Source of the DNA: Acidimicrobiia bacterium
Lineage (GTDB): Bacteria; Actinomycetota; Acidimicrobiia; Spongiisociales; ZC4RG35
Direction of reading: 5' to 3'
Length of the DNA: 64,000 nucleotides
NCBI GenBank assembly: GCA_026002975.1
Contig: BPGJ01000003.1
Span: forward strand, 16,552-80,551
Below the pieces are notes generated by a model. It was not told where the DNA came from. It saw nothing but the letters and a program-made list of their open reading frames with translations, and searched no databases. Shown here in pieces: positions 61,864-64,000 of this stretch (position 1 is its first letter; the number at the start of each line of letters is the position of its first letter). The position numbers were made by a program, and so were the translations under genes.

Positions 61864-61872
61864 AATCAGACA

Positions 61873-62994
61873 ATGAGTCTAAAAATCGTTTCCGACTTGT
61901 CGTCCCTCTGCGAGTTGGCCGCCCGGGACGCCGACGACGCCGAGGCGGCGGGCCGCCTCACCGAACCCGTGGTGGCAGCACTCCGCGACACAGGTATCGC
62001 AGGGTTGGGGCTTCCCCCCTCCCTCGGCGGCGAGGCGGCCCCTCCCCAGCAGACGGTGGTGGTCCTGGAGCAGGTCGGTCGGGCGGACGGCTCGGCGGGC
62101 TGGGTGGCGATGATCGCCGCCACCACCGCCGTTCTCTCCGCCTACCTTCCCCACGACGAGGCGGCTCGAATCTGGGCCGGCGGTCCCCGGGCCATCGTGG
62201 GTGGGGTGTACGCCCCCAAAGGCGTGGCCACCCCCGTGGGAGACGGTTGCTCGATCTCCGGAACATGGTCCTTCGGTTCGGGCTGTCTGCACGCCGACTG
62301 GCTGTCCGGGGGCGTGATCATCGATGGGAGCCCCCGCCTGGCCTTCTTCCCGGCCTCGGAGGTAACGATCCATCCCACGTGGGAGGTGATCGGTCTGCGG
62401 GCCACCGGCTCGCACGATTTCACCGCGCAGGACTTGACGGTGCCGGCCTCCCGGATCGTCGACGTCCGGGCTGGGGGCCTCCACGTGGATCTGCCCCTCT
62501 ACCGCTTCCCCATCTTCGGGCTTCTCGCCTCCGGGATCGCCGGTGTATGTCTCGGAATCGCCGGGGGCGCCCTCGACTCGTTCGTAGCTCTCGCCCGCGA
62601 GAAGACCCCCACCGGAGCTCGCAGGACGTTGGCGGCGAGGGCGTCCACCCAGGAGGGTGTGGCCAAGGCGGCCACGGCACTGGGAGCAGCTCGCAGCTAC
62701 CTGCTCGCCGTGCTGGAAGACCTCTGGGCGAAGGCGACGACCGGTGACTCCCTCGATACTTCCGACCGGGCTCGGCTCAGGCTGGCGGCCACCCACGCCG
62801 TCGAGGAGGCGGCACGGGTGACCACCGACCTGTATCGAATGGCGGGCGGGACTGCGGTGTACCGGTCGGCGCCTCTGGAGCGTCGGCTCCGGGACATCCA
62901 CACCGCCACCCAGCACATGATGGTCGGTCGGCCCACCTGGGAGCTGGCCGGCCGGGTGCTGCTCGGGATCGAAGAAACCCACCCGGAACTGTGA
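61873..62994 (+). CDS. Acyl-CoA-dehydrogenase-fold flavin enzyme (HsaA/HpaB-type)
   Basis: 373 residues with the layout of the Acyl-CoA_dh_2 group, which includes flavin-dependent monooxygenases such as HsaA and DszC relatives. Landmarks: GRLTEPVVAALRDTGIAGLG, GRADGSAGWVAMIAATTAVL, SISGTWSFGSGCLHADWLSG, AGGTAVYRSAPLERRLRDIH and THMMVGRPTWE-like tail. ATG 61873 (leaderless geometry). Followed in overlap by an enoyl-CoA hydratase, so a desaturation or hydroxylation step of a CoA- or ring-linked substrate is likely. Confidence 0.85.
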   Translation: MSLKIVSDLSSLCELAARDADDAEAAGRLTEPVVAALRDTGIAGLGLPPSLGGEAAPPQQTVVVLEQVGRADGSAGWVAMIAATTAVLSAYLPHDEAARIWAGGPRAIVGGVYAPKGVATPVGDGCSISGTWSFGSGCLHADWLSGGVIIDGSPRLAFFPASEVTIHPTWEVIGLRATGSHDFTAQDLTVPASRIVDVRAGGLHVDLPLYRFPIFGLLASGIAGVCLGIAGGALDSFVALAREKTPTGARRTLAARASTQEGVAKAATALGAARSYLLAVLEDLWAKATTGDSLDTSDRARLRLAATHAVEEAARVTTDLYRMAGGTAVYRSAPLERRLRDIHTATQHMMVGRPTWELAGRVLLGIEETHPEL

Positions 62995-63773
62995 GCAGGT
63001 ACACCCACATCCGCACCGACCGGCGAGACGAGGTGATCGAGGTGACTCTCGACCGACCACCCCTCAACGCCATCGATGGAGAGCTGCATCGGGACCTGGG
63101 TCGTCTCGCCGCCGACCTCAAGAACGAGACCGAAGCCAGGGCCGTGGTCCTGACCGGGGCCGGCCGGGCTTTCTCGGCCGGTGGCGACTACGAGTGGTTC
63201 ACCCAGCTCGACGACCCCGACGTGAGGGAGGAGGTGAGGCGGGTAGGACGCCAGCTCGTCTGGGATCTGCTCGACGTGGAGGTTCCGATCGTCGCCGCCG
63301 TGAATGGCCCCGCCGTCGGGTTGGGAGCCACCCTGGTCCTGCTCTGCGACGCGGTGTTCATGGCCGACGACGCCGTCATCGCCGATCCCCATGTGAGGGT
63401 AGGCATCGTGGCGGGAGACGGTGGCACCGCCCTGTGGCCGCTCGCACTGGGTCCGGTGGCCGCCAAACGGTTCCTCCTAACCGGGGACCCGGTCACCGCC
63501 GAGGAGGCACGCACCCTGGGTTTGGCCACCCACGTCTCGTCCGCAGATCGGGTTCTCGACGAAGCGCGGGAGTTCGCTCGTCGTCTGGCGTCGCTGCCTC
63601 CGCTCGCAGTGCGCTACACGAAGCTGGCGGTCAACAAGTGGATCAAGCAGGCCGCCAACGTGGCTTTCGACGTGGCCACCGCCTATGAGCTGGTCACCTT
63701 CGCATCGGAGGATCACCGGGAGGCGTTGCGGGCACTCCGGGAGAAGCGCCCTCCGCGGTTCGAGGGGCGGTGA
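62991..63773 (+). CDS. Enoyl-CoA hydratase/isomerase
   Basis: 260-residue crotonase. Oxyanion-hole segments: GAGRAFSAGGDYEWF and VNGPAVGLGATLVLLCDAV; the active-site helix contains VRVGIVAGDGGTALWPLALG (Glu replaced by Asp at the second catalytic position, so isomerase or another crotonase reaction is possible). GTG 62991 overlaps the preceding stop; the stop shares one base with the next ATG (TGATG). Confidence 0.9.
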   Translation: MSRYTHIRTDRRDEVIEVTLDRPPLNAIDGELHRDLGRLAADLKNETEARAVVLTGAGRAFSAGGDYEWFTQLDDPDVREEVRRVGRQLVWDLLDVEVPIVAAVNGPAVGLGATLVLLCDAVFMADDAVIADPHVRVGIVAGDGGTALWPLALGPVAAKRFLLTGDPVTAEEARTLGLATHVSSADRVLDEAREFARRLASLPPLAVRYTKLAVNKWIKQAANVAFDVATAYELVTFASEDHREALRALREKRPPRFEGR

Positions 63774-64000
63774 TGATCGACCTGTACGAGGGAATCCTCA
63801 CCACCAGGGCGATCCGCCGATACACCGATGAGCCGGTGACGGTGGAAGAGATACGGAAATGCCTGCGGGCCGCCCAACAGGCCCCCAGCGGCGGGAACTC
63901 CCAACCTTGGCAGTACCTGGTGATAACCGACCCCGACGTCAAGCGGAAGGTCGCCGAGATCTACCGGCGCTCTTACCGACGATGGGAGACGGCCCAGCTC
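63773..64000 (+). CDS. Nitroreductase-family protein, partial
   Basis: First 76 codons of an FMN-dependent nitroreductase-like protein. RAIRRYTDEPVTVEEI and LRAAQQAPSGGNSQPWQYLV are the classical N-terminal FMN-binding blocks. It is coupled to the hydratase by TGATG. The rest lies outside the window. Confidence 0.88.
   Translation, partial: MIDLYEGILTTRAIRRYTDEPVTVEEIRKCLRAAQQAPSGGNSQPWQYLVITDPDVKRKVAEIYRRSYRRWETAQL

Noticed and set aside
1..64000. tRNA, rRNA, CRISPR, insertion sequence, attachment site or replication origin
   Set aside because: None was recognised by eye on either strand; short tRNA-like folds cannot be fully excluded without a covariance search.

Overview
The window is high-GC bacterial DNA, about two thirds G+C by eye. 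It has many GTG/TTG starts, dense operons joined by ATGA/GTGA/TGATG overlaps, and many promoters whose -10 hexamer lies only 6-8 nt before the start codon (leaderless style). Together with an LLM-class (F420-type) oxidoreductase, a SARP/BTAD-ATPase-TPR regulator and a CsoR copper operon, this points to an actinobacterium, probably an uncultured lineage (perhaps Acidimicrobiia-like) known from metagenomes. No rRNA, tRNA, CRISPR array or insertion sequence was seen. Seven genes carry one-base frame breaks, which look more like assembly indels than decay.

Region 1 (1-20.1 kb) is a catabolic/redox locus built around a LacI-family repressor (15521-16552). Ten copies of a 14-bp near-palindrome with core CAAWCGWTTG lie in the promoter regions of nearly every operon here, so this looks like one local regulon. 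It holds an ACMSD-type amidohydrolase, cupins, an M24 (creatinase-like) protein, an MFS exporter, a phytoene-desaturase-like flavoprotein, a sulfurtransferase, two OsmC proteins, a threonine-synthase-like enzyme, three AhpD/CMD-like proteins, 2-hydroxyacid and Gfo/Idh dehydrogenases, a creatininase-family hydrolase, an LLM oxidoreductase, an alpha/beta hydrolase, an aldehyde dehydrogenase and a 3-hydroxyisobutyrate-dehydrogenase-like enzyme. The most striking result is two probable selenoproteins. One AhpD-like protein has TGA in place of the second cysteine of its CxxC motif (C-D-Y-U). A GrdB/PrdB-like protein has an in-frame TGA in a U-x-x-C motif. Both TGAs are followed at the same distance by a 7-bp hairpin with a 3-nt loop, as expected of a bacterial SECIS element.

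Region 2 (20.1-40.8 kb) begins with a GntR/FCD regulator and continues with further catabolic genes: two M24 proteins, a GlcG/HbpS-like protein, CinA, a molybdenum hydroxylase large subunit next to a PEP-synthase-like protein, an isopropylmalate/homocitrate-synthase-like enzyme, a 2-hydroxyacid dehydrogenase, a cupin, an Ldh2-type dehydrogenase, two Gfo/Idh proteins, two amidohydrolases, an EamA transporter, a fumarylacetoacetate hydrolase and a flavoprotein-ferredoxin reductase fusion. A second palindrome family (ATCCTATAGGAT-like) marks four intergenic regions here and may be the GntR operator.

Region 3 (40.8-45.6 kb) is metal and thiol handling: a CDF metal exporter, a csoR-copZ-copA copper operon with a CsoR box, a TlpA/ResA-like thioredoxin and a VOC protein. 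Region 4 (45.6-55.3 kb) is signalling and envelope: a 1247-residue BTAD-ATPase-TPR regulator followed by a 30-residue secreted peptide, two paralogous single-TM sensor-like proteins flanking a lytic transglycosylase, a two-component system and an HtrA protease. Region 5 (55.3-64 kb) has a cobalamin riboswitch controlling a BtuF-BtuC-BtuD importer, acyl-CoA dehydrogenases, an ABC-2 drug-type exporter with TetR, an enoyl-CoA hydratase, and a nitroreductase cut by the window edge.
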